From Candidatus Aquidulcis sp. (GTDB taxonomy: Bacteria > Chloroflexota > Anaerolineae > Anaerolineales > E44-bin32): a stretch of DNA of 6,500 nt. The stretch is taken from positions 3,462 through 9,961 of the forward strand of contig DYJB01000032.1 of assembly GCA_020723365.1 (NCBI GenBank). The letters are read 5' to 3'. Shown in pieces: positions 5,541-6,500 of the stretch (the stretch's first letter is position 1; each line of letters opens with the position of its first letter). The position numbers were made by a program, and so were the translations under genes. The notes under the pieces are model-generated. The model did no database searches and was not told the origin of the DNA. It saw only the letters and a program-made list of their open reading frames with translations.

Positions 5541-6500
5541 AGAACCTGCTCAATATCCGCACCCCCGCTCACGATCAGGCTGCGGCTCGCAAGAGCGACT
5601 ACGGTCTGGATACCCTCGGGCTGGCCAATCTGAACCAGGTGTACTGGAACCTTCCCGATGAGGCGCTCTACGAGGAGGCCGTCTTTCGCGGCGAGGGGCA
5701 CATCACACGCCAGGGGCCGATCGTCGTCAACACCGGGAAGCACACCGCCCGTTCGGCCAACGACAAGTTCGTGGTGCGGGAATCGTCGTCGGAAGGCCAC
5801 GTCTGGTGGGGCCAGTACAACCGCCCGTTCAGCCCAGAGAAGTTCGGCGAGTTGTACGACCGCATGCAGGGGTTCCTGCAAGGCCGGGACGTCTTCGTGC
5901 AGGACTGCTACGCCGGGGCCGATCCTGAGTACCGGCTGCCGATTCGGATTGTGACCGAAACCGCCTGGGCCAGCCTGTTCGCCCGCAACATGTTCCTCGT
6001 TCCCCCGACGGCGGACGAATACCGCCGCCACGTCCCGGAGTTCACCATCCTGTGCCTGCCCTCCTTCCAGGGCATGCAGCAGATCGACGCCACGCGGTCG
6101 GGCACGTTCATCGTGCTCAACTTCGAGCAGCGCCTGTGCCTGATTGGCAACACGGGCTACGCCGGCGAGATCAAGAAGTCGATCTTCACTGTCCTGAATT
6201 ACCTGCTGCCCTTGCGAGGCGTGCTCTCGATGCACTGCTCGGCGAACGTGGGCCAGGGCGGGGATGTGGCGCTGTTCTTCGGGCTGTCGGGGACGGGCAA
6301 GACGACGCTTTCTGCCGACCCGCACCGGAGCCTCATTGGCGATGACGAGCACGGCTGGAGCGACGCCGGTATCTTCAACTTCGAGGCCGGCTGCTACGCC
6401 AAGGTGCTGCACGCGCCCAAACATGGAGAATTTAACGCAGAGAAATTCGCGGATGTCATCCGCCAGGCGGACGAGATCGGCATCTCATACATTCTGACCG
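5537..6500 (+). CDS. pckA: Phosphoenolpyruvate carboxykinase (ATP), 3'-truncated by the window
   Basis: The frame encodes 321 residues before the window ends. PckA converts oxaloacetate and ATP to phosphoenolpyruvate, CO2 and ADP, and in some anaerobes runs in reverse to fix CO2. Recognisable blocks are NTGKHTARSANDKFVV (65-80, substrate arginine R72), ETAWASLFARNMF (141-153), YAGEIKKSIFTVLNYLLP (208-225, metal-binding lysine K214), SMHCSANVG (231-239, metal-binding H233), the P-loop GLSGTGKTT (249-257), the metal/nucleotide loop LIGDDEHGW (266-274) and FNFEAGCYAK (280-289). Two usually firm positions differ: GRSP reads ARSA, and FEGGCYAK reads FEAGCYAK. From about residue 291 (nt 6407) the expected family sequence, including the RFGTVLENV-type block, is not found; about 30 in-frame residues of different character and lower G+C follow. 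Identity of the first 290 residues is very secure. Whether the gene is intact is open. It is translationally coupled to the aminotransferase. Confidence 0.88.
   Translation, partial: MKNLLNIRTPAHDQAAARKSDYGLDTLGLANLNQVYWNLPDEALYEEAVFRGEGHITRQGPIVVNTGKHTARSANDKFVVRESSSEGHVWWGQYNRPFSPEKFGELYDRMQGFLQGRDVFVQDCYAGADPEYRLPIRIVTETAWASLFARNMFLVPPTADEYRRHVPEFTILCLPSFQGMQQIDATRSGTFIVLNFEQRLCLIGNTGYAGEIKKSIFTVLNYLLPLRGVLSMHCSANVGQGGDVALFFGLSGTGKTTLSADPHRSLIGDDEHGWSDAGIFNFEAGCYAKVLHAPKHGEFNAEKFADVIRQADEIGISYILT

Noticed and set aside
5501..6424. 307-codon antisense open frame opposite pckA
   Set aside because: The + strand carries unmistakable PckA motifs, and the antisense product resembles nothing and shows shadow composition.

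Overview
The window is a dense, GC-rich (roughly two-thirds G+C) bacterial stretch with no RNA genes, CRISPR array, insertion sequence or large repeat that I can see. Codon choice, the long spurious antisense frames and the gene set suggest an anaerobic or facultative high-GC bacterium. The style of the FdhB-like, flavoprotein and AlkZ-related proteins reminds me of Chloroflexota (Anaerolineae-type), but this is recall, not a search result.

Region 1 (1-3301, + strand) is a tight three-gene redox operon. It holds the C-terminal part of an FrhB/FdhB-like iron-sulfur protein (cut by the window start), a small protein with one [2Fe-2S] and two [4Fe-4S] motifs, and a flavoprotein of the succinate dehydrogenase/fumarate reductase/L-aspartate oxidase superfamily. 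Together they look like a soluble complex that moves electrons between a cofactor or partner protein docked on the FdhB-like subunit and a C4-dicarboxylate-type substrate on the flavoprotein. No membrane anchor subunit is visible downstream.

Region 2 (3298-4164, - strand) is a convergent gene for an AlkZ-related winged-helix protein. Its stop codon overlaps the flavoprotein stop codon by 4 nt.

Region 3 (4165-4322) is a divergent intergenic region with a perfect TATAAT box and a 12-bp direct repeat at a 30-bp period.

Region 4 (4323-6500, + strand) holds a class I aminotransferase, probably of the aspartate aminotransferase I-beta type, overlapping by ATGA the start of an ATP-type phosphoenolpyruvate carboxykinase (pckA). 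The pair fits a two-step route aspartate -> oxaloacetate -> phosphoenolpyruvate. With the fumarate-reductase-like operon nearby, the window has a C4-acid theme.

The most unexpected signal is at the right edge. The PckA reading frame is convincing up to about position 6406, then continues in frame for about 30 codons that do not resemble PckA, with a drop in G+C. This may be an assembly chimera, a rearrangement junction or a divergent PckA lid region.
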